The translations under genes were made by a program, and so were the position numbers. A stretch of DNA of 64,000 nucleotides, from contig NZ_AP025463.1 of the NCBI RefSeq assembly GCF_024347335.1, positions 1,488,001 through 1,552,000 of the forward strand. The letters run 5' to 3'. The notes below the pieces were generated by a model, which saw nothing but the letters and a program-made list of their open reading frames with translations, was not told the DNA's origin and ran no database searches. This document shows positions 53,073-62,242 of the stretch, in pieces. Every line of letters starts with the position of its first letter. Positions within the stretch are counted from its first letter, which is position 1. The DNA comes from Vibrio celticus (GTDB lineage: Bacteria > Pseudomonadota > Gammaproteobacteria > Enterobacterales > Vibrionaceae).

Positions 53073-54101
53073 ATGACGAAGACCCTCTTTCGCCAATCAT
53101 TTCTTTTTGACAGCCTAGATCTTGAGCAAGAAGTGGTTGCAGGACAGACCGTACTGAGTAACGGTGTTCAAATTAAGCTTCATCAACGCGGTGTATTGGA
53201 AGTGATTCCCGCAGAGTACAATTCTGAAACCAAGAATATCATCTTTTCAACAGGTGTTCATGGCGACGAAACTTCACCAATGGAGCTGATTGATAAGCTC
53301 ATTGAGGATATTGAAACAGGCTTCCAAGTAGTGACAGCAAGATGTTTATTCATCATTGCTCACCCGGAAGCAACCAACGCGCATACTCGTTTTCTTGATG
53401 TGAATATGAACCGTCTGTTTGATGAAAAACAGCACGAAAGCAACCGAGAAGTGGATATCGCGAAGAACCTTAAGTACTTGGTGACTGAGTTTTACAAAGA
53501 AACGGTACCTGCCACTCGTTGGCACTTAGATCTGCACTGTGCGATCCGTTTGTCTAAGCATTACTCTTTCGCCGTAAGCCCTAAGGTTCGCCACGAAGTT
53601 CGCAGCAAAGCTTTGTTCGACTTCATCAACAGTGCTCACGTTGAAGCTGTGTTGTTATCGAATGCGCCAACGAGCACTTTCAGTTGGTACAGCGCTGAAA
53701 ACTTCGAAGCCCAAGCACTGACAATGGAGCTAGGGCAGGTAGCAAGAATTGGTGAGAACCAACTTGATAAGCTAACTGCTTTCGATTTGGCAATGCGCAA
53801 TCTGATTGCTGAAATAGAACCAGAGCATTTGCCGAAGAAAACCATAACATATCGCGTAAGCCGAACCATTGTTCGTTTGCACGATGACTTTGATTTCATG
53901 TTCTCTGATGACGTTGAGAACTTTACGGCATTTAAGCACGGTGAAGTGTTTGGTCATGATGGTGATAAGCCATTGATGGCGAAGAATGAAAACGAAGCGG
54001 TGGTATTCCCAAATCGTAACGTGGCTATCGGTCAACGAGCGGCCTTAATGGTGTGCGAAGTTGAAACACGATTCGACCACGGCCAGCTTGTGTACGATTA
54101 A
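53073..54101 (+). CDS. astE: Succinylglutamate desuccinylase
   Basis: 342 aa, the M14/aspartoacylase-like AstE family. Zinc ligands are in STGVHGDETSPMELIDKL (His, Glu) and RWHLDLHCAIRLSKHYSFAV (second His). FLDVNMNRLFD carries the Asn-Arg pair for the substrate, and TMELGQVARIGEN the catalytic-Glu region. It is the last step of the arginine succinyltransferase pathway, releasing succinate and glutamate. AAGGAG precedes the ATG. No other ast genes are adjacent, so the pathway genes lie elsewhere. Confidence 0.92.
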   Translation: MTKTLFRQSFLFDSLDLEQEVVAGQTVLSNGVQIKLHQRGVLEVIPAEYNSETKNIIFSTGVHGDETSPMELIDKLIEDIETGFQVVTARCLFIIAHPEATNAHTRFLDVNMNRLFDEKQHESNREVDIAKNLKYLVTEFYKETVPATRWHLDLHCAIRLSKHYSFAVSPKVRHEVRSKALFDFINSAHVEAVLLSNAPTSTFSWYSAENFEAQALTMELGQVARIGENQLDKLTAFDLAMRNLIAEIEPEHLPKKTITYRVSRTIVRLHDDFDFMFSDDVENFTAFKHGEVFGHDGDKPLMAKNENEAVVFPNRNVAIGQRAALMVCEVETRFDHGQLVYD

Positions 54102-54151
54102 TACCTAGTCGAACTAGAACGACCAAAACAACCGCTCAACTGGTTGAAATA

Positions 54152-54181
54152 TCAAGGTTCACATTACGGTGTGAGCCTTGA
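54152..54181 (+). terminator. Hairpin terminator after astE
   Basis: A 12-bp stem TCAAGGTTCACA / TGTGAGCCTTGA (one G-U pair) with a 6-nt loop, followed by a short TTTATTT. Confidence 0.6.
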
Positions 54182-54234
54182 GTTTATTTAGGGATACAGG
54201 TAAGGTTACGCGAACAATTTCAAAGTAGCTTGAT

Positions 54235-55230
54235 ATGGATTTCCAACAACTTCTTCACCAAAAACAGCGCAAATGGACCCGAGCCATTTATCTGATGGCA
54301 GCACTGCTTGTCGCGCTGAGTGCGATTTACCTAATGGTTGGCGATCTTTTCATTTCCCCTCTGGACACATTGTCCACGCTAGAACAAAAACTACTAATTG
54401 ATTTACGCTTACCTCGATTATTAGCAGCGATCGCGATCGGGGCAGGGTTAGCCGTATCTGGCGCAAGCTTACAAGTCTTATTGGGCAACGTATTAGCAGA
54501 GCCAGGTGTGCTCGGCATTTCTGGTGGCGCAAGTTTGGCGATGGTTATCGTACTGTTCTTCTTACCGTTTGCTCCTACACCAGAACTGTTCATGATTGCC
54601 GCCGTTTTAGGCTCACTCTGTTTTACCGTGATTCTAGTGAGCATGGTAAAAACGATGCGACTCACCACGGCTAAATTACTGCTGGTGGGTGTCGCGTTAG
54701 GTATTCTTTCTGGTGCGATGGTGACATGGGCGTTCTATTTTAGTGATGACTTAAGCCTACGCTTGTTGATGTATTGGCTGATGGGCAGCTTAGGTGGCGT
54801 GACTTGGTATCAACACTCGCTCACGTTAGTGATGATCCCCGTGATTATTTGGCTGTGTCTACAAGGTAGCAAGCTAGACAAGCTGATGATTGGCGAAACG
54901 CATGCCGCGCAACTGGGTGTGAACGTTCCGAGATTACGTTGGCGTCTAATTTTCGCTGTGTCTATTTTAGTCGGCTGCGCGGTAGCTTTAGGTGGCGTGA
55001 TCAGCTTTGTTGGCTTGGTTGTGCCACACTTATTGCGTTTAGCGATTGGTACTGATAACAAATACCTTCTTCCTTTGTCTGCCGTTGCTGGCGCTGCGTT
55101 GTTGGTGTTTGCTGATATTTGCGCGCGTACATTACTCGATTCTGCAGAATTACCTTTGGGTGTGATGACCACAAGTATCGGTGCGCCTATCTTCATTTGG
55201 ATGTTAATTAAAAATCATGATTCAAATTAA
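54235..55230 (+). CDS. btuC: Vitamin B12 ABC transporter permease
   Basis: 331 aa with ten membrane helices, as in BtuC. It has RLPRLLAAIAIGAGLAVSGASLQ, NVLAEPGVLGISGGASLA and the cytoplasmic coupling region GETHAAQLGVNVPRLRW, then GVISFVGLVVPHLLRL. It moves cobalamin into the cell with BtuD and the periplasmic BtuF, which is not encoded here. The btuD start lies 14 bases inside its 3' end. The nearby cobTSUC run supports B12 rather than siderophore transport. Confidence 0.9.
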   Translation: MDFQQLLHQKQRKWTRAIYLMAALLVALSAIYLMVGDLFISPLDTLSTLEQKLLIDLRLPRLLAAIAIGAGLAVSGASLQVLLGNVLAEPGVLGISGGASLAMVIVLFFLPFAPTPELFMIAAVLGSLCFTVILVSMVKTMRLTTAKLLLVGVALGILSGAMVTWAFYFSDDLSLRLLMYWLMGSLGGVTWYQHSLTLVMIPVIIWLCLQGSKLDKLMIGETHAAQLGVNVPRLRWRLIFAVSILVGCAVALGGVISFVGLVVPHLLRLAIGTDNKYLLPLSAVAGAALLVFADICARTLLDSAELPLGVMTTSIGAPIFIWMLIKNHDSN

Positions 55231-55975
55231 GAGCCTGAGCGTCGGTGCTCGTTTATTACCACTCTCATTCGAGCTCAAGCAAGGGCAGGTGACTCATGTT
55301 ATCGGCCCGAATGGCAGCGGTAAAAGTACCTTACTCGAAGCGATATCTGGCATTGGTGATGGCTATAAAGGTGATATAAAGTTCGACGGGCAGGATTTGT
55401 CACAACTGTCGCTACAAGATTTATCATTACATCGTGCTTATTTATGCCAAAGCGCAAGGCCAGCCTTCAACTTGGAAGTATTCCAATACCTTGCGTTGTC
55501 ATTGCCAAGTTCATCGCATGGCCTTGAGGCTGAAATCAACGCAGCTTTGGAAGAAATCAGCCAGATGCTAGACATTGCAGACAAACTTCATCGTTCAATT
55601 CAGACACTGTCTGGTGGTGAATGGCAACGCGTTCGTTTGGCGGGCATGTGTCTGCAAATTTGGCCGACACTTAACCCCTACGCGAAGCTGCTGATCCTTG
55701 ATGAACCTGCCGCTCCGCTGGATATTGCTCAAGAAGCCTTGTTGTACAAGCTCATTGAACGAGTGGCAGAGAAGGGCATCGCTGTGATCATGGCTAACCA
55801 TGATTTGAACAGAACACTAAGACATGCAGACCAAGTGTTGCTGCTTGATAAAGGCGTACTTCAAGCATCAGGCACAGCTGCAGAAGTGCTTACCCCTGAG
55901 CAGCTAGAGTCCGTGTTTAACACCCAAGTCAAAAGTATCTCAGTCGACAATCAAACTTATTTGTTGTTTGGTTAA
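55217..55975 (+). CDS. btuD: Vitamin B12 ABC transporter ATP-binding protein
   Basis: 252 aa. Walker A is GPNGSGKSTL, the signature is LSGGEWQRVRLA, and Walker B is LLILDEPAAPLD; the switch His is in ANHDLNRTLRHADQ. Signature and length fit BtuD. It powers BtuC. It overlaps btuC, so the two are translationally coupled. Confidence 0.91.
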   Translation: MIQIKSLSVGARLLPLSFELKQGQVTHVIGPNGSGKSTLLEAISGIGDGYKGDIKFDGQDLSQLSLQDLSLHRAYLCQSARPAFNLEVFQYLALSLPSSSHGLEAEINAALEEISQMLDIADKLHRSIQTLSGGEWQRVRLAGMCLQIWPTLNPYAKLLILDEPAAPLDIAQEALLYKLIERVAEKGIAVIMANHDLNRTLRHADQVLLLDKGVLQASGTAAEVLTPEQLESVFNTQVKSISVDNQTYLLFG

Positions 55976-56033
55976 AAGACTAATTGGTTAAGCTGCTCAT
56001 TGGGTTTAAGGCGAGTTAGTAAAGGACGCAAAT

Positions 56034-56393
56034 ATGTTTAGATACATCCAAAGACGAAGAATCAAAAAGGTGATTAAGTCATTGTCTGCAAAGATGGTGA
56101 AGAGTTACGGAAGCCGTGATTTCTTTTCGATTGGACAGGTTGAAACAAGTTCTCGTGAGTTGAGTAAACGCCAACAACAGATTGCTTTAGCCTTGTTTGC
56201 GGATCCACAAGATCTTGCTGTTGAATTAGCTCCATCTATTCAGTTGCTGCGTAATGATGTGTCCAATGACTTCTTCGGCGGAGAAGACTACACAGCGCGA
56301 GATGTACTTAATTTATTGGGTGGCGGCGGTTGGAAGGGCGGTCGTATGGACGACGACATGTCACATCGCATGGGCATGCATAGCCGCTATTAA
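56034..56393 (+). CDS. Uncharacterised Vibrio-type protein (possibly DUF6559)
   Basis: 119 aa, soluble. It is basic at the start (FRYIQRRRIKKVIKSLSAKM), then helical (TSSRELSKRQQQIALALFADPQDLA), and ends with Gly-rich GGGGWKGGRMDDDMSHRMG. The family is not firmly recognised; I recall similar proteins labelled DUF6559. It follows btuD by 58 bp and may share its transcript, with its own hairpin terminator. AAAGGACG upstream of the ATG supports the start. Function unknown. Confidence 0.65.
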   Translation: MFRYIQRRRIKKVIKSLSAKMVKSYGSRDFFSIGQVETSSRELSKRQQQIALALFADPQDLAVELAPSIQLLRNDVSNDFFGGEDYTARDVLNLLGGGGWKGGRMDDDMSHRMGMHSRY

Positions 56394-56429
56394 GGTCTTC
56401 TCATTATTTTACTAAGTACATCTTCAAAA

Positions 56430-56458
56430 AATCGGCTTAATCATTAGGCCGCTTTTTT
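56430..56458 (+). terminator. Rho-independent terminator
   Basis: A stem CGGCTT / AGGCCG (one G-U) with a 7-nt loop followed by six T, after the 119-aa gene. Confidence 0.75.
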
Positions 56459-56720
56459 ATTCACTTTGAATATTGTTTCCTCAATCAACACAGAATACTG
56501 AGATCCAATAATTCGAAGCAACATCATCTATCTACAATGCATTTGTTTGAGTTGTGTGATGCTGATTCCTATCAATATAAAACCCGCTGTTATTGATAAA
56601 ATTGACGTATATATTTTTCGTTGTTCTTCAAACAAAAACTATAAACCCTCGAACTGCAATATTGATTGGTAAGTGACCAGTTAATGTTGTGCGCAGAGTA
56701 AAATAATAGAGAGTGGGAAA
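56459..56720. other. Promoter region of LPMO gene
   Basis: AT-rich, no gene seen. Long A/T runs near 56575-56645 could hold the promoter. Confidence 0.35.
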
Positions 56721-58223
56721 GTGACAACAATAAATAATAATATACTAAAAGTAGCAGTAGGTATGGCTATGCTATCGAGTGTGCCGTCAGTGGCAAATGC
56801 TCATGGTTGGTCTGAATTTCCAAGTGCACGTCAGAACACGTGTTACGAGCAAGGCGGGGTTTGGTCAGGTACACCACCTAACGCTGCATGTGCTCAAGCG
56901 AAAGATATTTCTGGCTCTTACCCGTTCGTTCAACGTAACGAGTACGCGAGAAATATTCAAGATTTCAACAACATCAATGCTGTGAAAGCGGCGATTCCTG
57001 ATGGCACATTGTGTTATGCCAATGATTCGCAAAAACGTGGCATGGGTGCACCTCATACTGGTTGGACTCGCACCGAGCTAAGCACTGGTACATTTGAATA
57101 TGTATTCAACGCGACTGCACCACACAACCCGTCATTCTGGGAGTTCTATCTAACAAAACCAAACGCAGACCTGAGCAAAGGCCTAGCGTGGGGTGATTTA
57201 GATCTTATCCAAGAAGTTGGGAATGTTCCGGTAAGTGGTGGCAAATACCGTATCAACGTAACGATTCCTTCAGACCGCTCTGGCGACGCAATCTTATACG
57301 TACGTTGGCAACGTGACGATGCAGCAGGAGAAGGCTTCTACAACTGTTCAGACATCACAATCGCGGGTGGTACAACTCCTCCACCAGAGCCGGGTCCTGA
57401 GCCTGATCTAGTCCGTGGCGACTTGTTTGTTTCTGACCAGTTTGGTACGCCAGAAGTTGGTGATACGGTTAAATACGACATCATCAACAAGTACGGTGAA
57501 GTAGCGCGTAGCTTCGACATCGTTATCGACGCTTCAAACGTTAACGATTGGGCTCGTTTGTTGGCTTCAGAAATTAACGGTTGGCATGAAGAGTTCAAAG
57601 ATGGCGCGATCTTCATTGGTGACTGGCACGCTGAAATGCAGCACTACATGTATTTCCAAAACGATCCTTCACGTAACTTCTTCAACTCAAAGGATAGCCG
57701 TGCTTCTGGTCAGTTGACGTTGATTGATGGTGGCGACGGTGGTGTTGAGCCATTGAAAGGCGACATCTACGAGCTAGTGAAGAGTGACAACGTAGTGAAT
57801 GCTGGCGACAAGGTTGTGATTGCAACAAATGAAGCGGCGACATTAACTCAAACTCAAGGTTCTGCTGTAAGCATCCAAAATAACGGCACTGCGTCAGTTG
57901 TCGTAGATACGGCTGGTATTGTAGCTAATGAAACTTTGTCATTCATGGCTAGTTCTATTGAAAGTGACAGTGTTGAAACCTTCACTTTTGAAGTAATTGC
58001 CGATGACGGTGGTGTAACACCAGACCCAGATCCAACGCCGGATCCTGATCCGACTCCAGACCCAGACAATGGCACGTGGGACTCATCAGCGACTTACCTT
58101 GGTGGCGAAGTCGTGACTTACTCGAACCAGTCATGGAAAGCGCAATGGTGGGTTCAAGGTGGTACAAACCCTAAAGCGACCTACGAAAATGATCAATGGG
58201 GCGTTTGGCGTCCAGTGAACTAG
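56721..58223 (+). CDS. AA10 lytic polysaccharide monooxygenase with chitin-binding module
   Basis: 500 aa with a GTG start behind GGGAAA. The signal peptide ends ANA and cleavage exposes His28 (HGWSEFPSARQ), the N-terminal copper His. The second copper His is His135 in ATAPHNPSFWEFYLTK. The AA10 domain runs to about residue 215. Two beta modules follow (about 230-335 and 345-430), then a Pro-Asp-Thr linker, and a C-terminal CBM5/12 (WDSSATYLGGEVVTYSNQSWKAQWW). It oxidises chitin or cellulose chains outside the cell using Cu and H2O2/O2. The middle modules differ from GbpA. It is a single gene with a strong terminator. Confidence 0.93.
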   Translation: MTTINNNILKVAVGMAMLSSVPSVANAHGWSEFPSARQNTCYEQGGVWSGTPPNAACAQAKDISGSYPFVQRNEYARNIQDFNNINAVKAAIPDGTLCYANDSQKRGMGAPHTGWTRTELSTGTFEYVFNATAPHNPSFWEFYLTKPNADLSKGLAWGDLDLIQEVGNVPVSGGKYRINVTIPSDRSGDAILYVRWQRDDAAGEGFYNCSDITIAGGTTPPPEPGPEPDLVRGDLFVSDQFGTPEVGDTVKYDIINKYGEVARSFDIVIDASNVNDWARLLASEINGWHEEFKDGAIFIGDWHAEMQHYMYFQNDPSRNFFNSKDSRASGQLTLIDGGDGGVEPLKGDIYELVKSDNVVNAGDKVVIATNEAATLTQTQGSAVSIQNNGTASVVVDTAGIVANETLSFMASSIESDSVETFTFEVIADDGGVTPDPDPTPDPDPTPDPDNGTWDSSATYLGGEVVTYSNQSWKAQWWVQGGTNPKATYENDQWGVWRPVN

Positions 58224-58280
58224 TCGCAACGCTTGAACTCGTTTGTTCGTTTTGACTAACCAATGGAATTAATAATCATG

Positions 58281-58316
58281 ACACCACGCTTACATATGAG
58301 TGTGGTGTTTTTTTTG
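58281..58316 (+). terminator. Rho-independent terminator of LPMO gene
   Basis: A 7-bp stem ACACCAC / GTGGTGT followed by eight T. Confidence 0.8.
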
Positions 58317-58414
58317 TTAAAGGAAGTAATCCCTCTAATGAAATAGGTTTGATTATGCTTAAGTCAGTTTGCTATGAGGTGGGGCACAGGTTTTAGGTCT
58401 GTCTTTGTTACCTC

Positions 58415-58582
58415 TTAGATATGGAGCTCTTCGCTTTTATCATCAAAACAACACTCGTATTGATCCGGAGCGGTAAAATAGGCTTCGTCGTTGTTAGCGT
58501 AGGTGGGAATCGCAGAAAACAAAACGATACTGATCGCTGCAGCGATATTAATCACTTTGTTACGTTGAGAAGTAATTTTCAT
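58415..58582 (-). CDS. 55-aa exported small protein
   Basis: It starts MKITSQRNKVINIAAAISIV and the signal peptide ends SAIPTYA. The mature part is about 26 residues, acidic, with a Cys pair (EAYFTAPDQYECCFDDKSEE). GAGGGC sits before the ATG. It is 59 bp downstream of the porin gene on the same strand, so it may be in its operon. No family is recognised. Vicinal Cys could bind metal or form a disulfide. Confidence 0.55.
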   Translation of the reverse strand: MKITSQRNKVINIAAAISIVLFSAIPTYANNDEAYFTAPDQYECCFDDKSEELHI

Positions 58583-58641
58583 AGTAGTGCCCTCGAAAGG
58601 TGGGCAAATCCATCTGCCTATGAGAATTGAATCTGAGATAT

Positions 58642-59361
58642 TTAGAAGTCGTAAGACAAACCAAGTGTGATGATGCTGTCGTTGTCGATTGAGCCAATTA
58701 GATTGTCGCCAACTTGTAGGTTACCCTCGTTGGTGTTGAAGTAGGTGTATTTCACGTAGGGCGTCCAGTCGTCGATGCTTTTAGAGAGAACGACTTCGTG
58801 CTCATTGGTACGGTAGTCACCTTGATGAAAATAGATATTGTCACCGTCATGGGTAAACCCGCCATTGGATCCATCACTGTTTTCGTGAGTGTATTGGTAA
58901 GCTAAATCCCAACCGGCGAGTGAGTACCCCGCACCGGCGATGAACTTATTGGTGTTAATCGCGGTGTCGCTTACATTTTCGAGTACTTGCCCTGACTGTT
59001 TATATCCCAATCCACTGAATACATTGAAGTTGTCGTTCACTTGATAATCAATAATACCTTCGATTAATAACTCTTCACCGTTGTCCCATTTACCGAGTTC
59101 ACCGTATAGGTTGAACGTGAAAGACTCGCTGATGTGAAAGTCGTGGCCGTAACCCGCTGCCAGCCAACCCTGGTCATCAAAACCTATATAGACTTGTCCA
59201 TTTTCTGAGGTATCGATTAATGCGCCAGCTTCTGTGGTGTAGACACCGTTATCAGCAGCATTAGAGGCAACGTTTTGTTCGATGTAAACTTGAGTCGAAG
59301 TCGCAAACGCTGCGCTGCTGAGTAATGAAAGTGGTAGTGCAATAAGGCTAAGTTTGTTCAT
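58642..59361 (-). CDS. KdgM-like small outer-membrane porin
   Basis: 239 aa with a signal peptide (SLIALPLSLLSSAAFA). The mature part is a series of amphipathic beta strands with aromatic girdles (FTFNLYGELGKW, FNVFSGLGYKQ, DLAYQYTHENS, TPYVKYTYFNTNEG) ending in SYDF, the terminal Phe used by the BAM complex. Size and strand pattern fit the 12-stranded KdgM/NanC family of acidic-oligosaccharide channels. The ligand is unknown. It is divergent from no gene but lies close to a LysR gene on the same strand. Confidence 0.7.
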   Translation of the reverse strand: MNKLSLIALPLSLLSSAAFATSTQVYIEQNVASNAADNGVYTTEAGALIDTSENGQVYIGFDDQGWLAAGYGHDFHISESFTFNLYGELGKWDNGEELLIEGIIDYQVNDNFNVFSGLGYKQSGQVLENVSDTAINTNKFIAGAGYSLAGWDLAYQYTHENSDGSNGGFTHDGDNIYFHQGDYRTNEHEVVLSKSIDDWTPYVKYTYFNTNEGNLQVGDNLIGSIDNDSIITLGLSYDF

Positions 59362-59459
59362 GGATTCTCCAGTGTCGTTCTATTGAATTAACTTGCTGGA
59401 GAGTATGTGATTAAACTGAATTTATATTAATAGGGTTAACTTTAGTTAAAACCTCAGTT

Positions 59460-60299
59460 TCATTTATGTTTTCTTAATGCCGATTTGATTGCTTCGCGAG
59501 TTTTGATGTGTTGCTCGTCGTTAGCATAACGGCGGTGATAGAGCATTCGAAACGTGAGCGGTTTTAATTTGATGGGGATAGGGTGAACGCGTAAGCCAAG
59601 CGCAGGTGCGAGCATTTCTGCAAAAGAACGAGTAGATGCGGCGATATAATCCGTCGTGCTTGCCAAAATCAGCATGCTTGAAATTGAGCTGGTTTCAATT
59701 CTGACTTTTCTCGGCTCGATATCGCTCTCTGATAAAAACTCGACTGTGTTCATGTTGGCACGTTTGATCTTGAGCGCAATATGCTCCTCTTGGAAATACT
59801 CTTCTTTACTTAGTGTCTCACCAATTCGAGGGTGGTTGATTCGAGTCAAACACACGGGTTCCTCATCGACGATGGTTTCTTCAATCAATGAGTGTTTCTT
59901 ACTCGAAAGTACATCAATGACGATATCCACTTTTTGTGCAGTAAGCGCATCAAACAGTTCTTCCTCTTCAAGCGGCGCTTCCGTAAAGCTTACGCCTTCA
60001 ACCTGGCTAACGAAATGAAGCAAGCTCTCTGTGCAATAGACTTTAAGGTCATTCTTTTGCTGCTCAACCGTTCCAATGATGTTCAATGGGTCTTCTATCT
60101 TATTAGCGAGTGATACCGCTGCTCCAGTGGGCGCGATACCTCGTCCTTCTCTCACAAATAAAGCCTTGCCCACGACCCCTTCGAGTCTCTTAATCGCCGC
60201 GCTTACCGCGGGTTGAGAAATATCGAGCTGCTCTGATGCCACGGTGATAGAGCTGTGTTTGTAAACGGCCAAAAATGTCGTCAGTAGATTAAGGTCCAA
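59460..60299 (-). CDS. LysR-family transcriptional regulator
   Basis: 279 aa. The HTH is MDLNLLTTFLAVYKHSSITVASEQLDISQPAVSAAIKRLE, followed by an effector domain (EAPLEEEELFDALTAQKVDIVIDVL). It is divergent from the exported MBL hydrolase gene; the 190-bp gap contains the perfect palindrome GTTTATTAATAAAC (60412-60425) and a GTAAAGTTTAC element. It probably controls the hydrolase cluster, and maybe the porin. Confidence 0.9.
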   Translation of the reverse strand: MDLNLLTTFLAVYKHSSITVASEQLDISQPAVSAAIKRLEGVVGKALFVREGRGIAPTGAAVSLANKIEDPLNIIGTVEQQKNDLKVYCTESLLHFVSQVEGVSFTEAPLEEEELFDALTAQKVDIVIDVLSSKKHSLIEETIVDEEPVCLTRINHPRIGETLSKEEYFQEEHIALKIKRANMNTVEFLSESDIEPRKVRIETSSISSMLILASTTDYIAASTRSFAEMLAPALGLRVHPIPIKLKPLTFRMLYHRRYANDEQHIKTREAIKSALRKHK

Positions 60300-60411
60300 A
60301 TTCAGTTCCCTCTATTCTTATTGCCACTCATCCAAATCATGGTGGAGTCGTTATTAACTCATAAATGAAATGGAGGTTTTAAGTAAAGTTTACACTATAT
60401 ATCAAGGCTCT

Positions 60412-60425
60412 GTTTATTAATAAAC
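60412..60425. promoter_or_regulatory. Palindrome upstream of MBL hydrolase cluster
   Basis: GTTTATTAATAAAC, a perfect 14-bp palindrome 68 bp before the hydrolase start. A second near palindrome GTAAAGTTTAC lies about 20 bp upstream of it. Possible LysR operators. Confidence 0.45.
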
Positions 60426-60492
60426 TTGTTTGCATCGGAGTGAGGAAGGAACTTCATTCATTTACTAAATACTCAGACCGATAGGTGAAACT

Positions 60493-62118
60493 ATGAGAAC
60501 TTTCGCAAAATTATCAATCATCTCTACAGCAATGATCATCACGACAACCGCTTTTGCTGCTGACCCAATGATGCAATACAACACCAAGCAGACTAACTCT
60601 GATATTCAAAAACTCGAGAAATTTGAATATCACGAGGGTGAAACCCTTGAAGAGTATCTGAGCACTCAACCTAAGGGGAACTTGTACTCTTCAGAAGAAG
60701 AAGTGCTTTCTGTGTTAATGGGTGGTGTAAACAATGGTGACTATCGCAAAGAAACCAATTCAGGTTGGAAAGAAGGCCTGATGTTTGAGGGTATTGCACC
60801 TTATGGCGATCACATGGTGTCGGGCGCAAACTGGTTCCCACGCACTGAAGAAGTTCAACCGGATGAAATGCGTGTCACGTTCATGGGGACATCACCAATG
60901 ATTCGCCCGGGGCAAGCAAACACCTCGATATACGTCGAATTGGGTAACGGCTCTAACTTTGTCTTTGATTTAGGTGAAGGGTCAATTGCGAACTACGTAG
61001 CGGCGGGTGTCGCGATGAATGAACTCGACCATATCTTCATTACTCACTTACACGTAGACCATTACGGCTCGTTACCTTACCTGTATCAATTTGGTGGTTG
61101 GAATGGTCGCTGGGAAAAGCCGCTTAACATTTATGGTCCGAGTGGTGCGACTCCAGAATATGGCACTCGTCATATGATTGAAGGCATGCAGCAAATGTTG
61201 AACTGGCACACCGATGCATTTGATGTGTTCCCATCAGGCAACGACATTGTGGTACACGAGTTTGATTTCCGCGACGACGGTGGCGTTATCTATGACCAAG
61301 ACAATGTCGAAGTCATTCACTGGCGACGCAGTCACGCAAAAGATGGCGCGTCTGGTTACCGCTTGAATTGGACTCAAGATGACGGTCGAGTGCTTTCGTT
61401 TGTTTGGACAGGAGACGGTCGCCCAACCGAGTTGGATTTGAAATATGCGAAAGGTGCAGACTTGTTCATTACTGAGCTGCAAACCGAAACGTTTGGCGTG
61501 TCTTCGATTATTCAAGGTGTGCCGCCATTCTTAGCACGTTACACCGTTGATACTCACCATACACCAGCGTACGCGGCGGGTTATGTGGCGAATGAAGTAC
61601 AACCGCGCTTGTTCATGACAACGCACATGACATTCGACCCATATCTCAATGAGGAAACCGTTGCAGAGGTTCGCCACCATTGGCAAGGGCCTTACCACTT
61701 CGGTGCGCCAGATGGCATTGTCGTTAACATGACTAAAGATAATGCGTGGGTTCGTGAAGGTATTTTACCTGATTTCCCGAATGCGAGAGCGCCACAATTT
61801 GATATGGCAGATGGGTCTGATTTTAGAATTCCATTACCGAAAAATAGCCGTGAAGACATACAAGAACAAGAGATTCGTGATTTAGAGCTGGATCCGAAAC
61901 TGTACTACCCAGAAGGCTACCATCCAGAGCTGTTAACTGAGTGGCCAGTCGACCGTGACATCGTGATCCCAGCTGAACAAGTACCAGAAGCAATGAAGCA
62001 AGGTATGAACACCAAGCAAGAATACATGGATAGAGTACGTGCTCACCACAACCTTGAGCGCAAGTCGGTAAGTCGTCCAACTGAGCCTGGTGAAGGAGCA
62101 GGAACCGATAACAAATAG
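60493..62118 (+). CDS. Exported MBL-fold metallo-hydrolase, possibly GntH-like
   Basis: 541 aa. A signal peptide ends TTAFA. The MBL domain starts near residue 125 (MRVTFMGTSPMIRPGQANTS) and has the intact metal motif THLHVDHYG (His185, His187, Asp189, His190), then TGDGRPTELDLKYAKGADLFITE and further His in FMTTHMTFDP. The C-terminal tail is Glu/Asp/Pro-rich. The fold is RNase Z/arylsulfatase-like. I recall NCBI labels of similar proteins as guanitoxin-biosynthesis GntH, which may not reflect their role. The substrate is unknown. First of three exported-protein genes in a row, divergent from a LysR gene. Confidence 0.8.
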   Translation: MRTFAKLSIISTAMIITTTAFAADPMMQYNTKQTNSDIQKLEKFEYHEGETLEEYLSTQPKGNLYSSEEEVLSVLMGGVNNGDYRKETNSGWKEGLMFEGIAPYGDHMVSGANWFPRTEEVQPDEMRVTFMGTSPMIRPGQANTSIYVELGNGSNFVFDLGEGSIANYVAAGVAMNELDHIFITHLHVDHYGSLPYLYQFGGWNGRWEKPLNIYGPSGATPEYGTRHMIEGMQQMLNWHTDAFDVFPSGNDIVVHEFDFRDDGGVIYDQDNVEVIHWRRSHAKDGASGYRLNWTQDDGRVLSFVWTGDGRPTELDLKYAKGADLFITELQTETFGVSSIIQGVPPFLARYTVDTHHTPAYAAGYVANEVQPRLFMTTHMTFDPYLNEETVAEVRHHWQGPYHFGAPDGIVVNMTKDNAWVREGILPDFPNARAPQFDMADGSDFRIPLPKNSREDIQEQEIRDLELDPKLYYPEGYHPELLTEWPVDRDIVIPAEQVPEAMKQGMNTKQEYMDRVRAHHNLERKSVSRPTEPGEGAGTDNK

Positions 62119-62242
62119 GGCATTTGTAGTAAGGGTTGATGTGCCCTCACATCCTAAGAACTTACGAAACAAACCCATTCTATTACTCAACCATAAAAAT
62201 CATTGCTAGCAACATCTTTGCTTAGAATATCTGGAGTTCATT

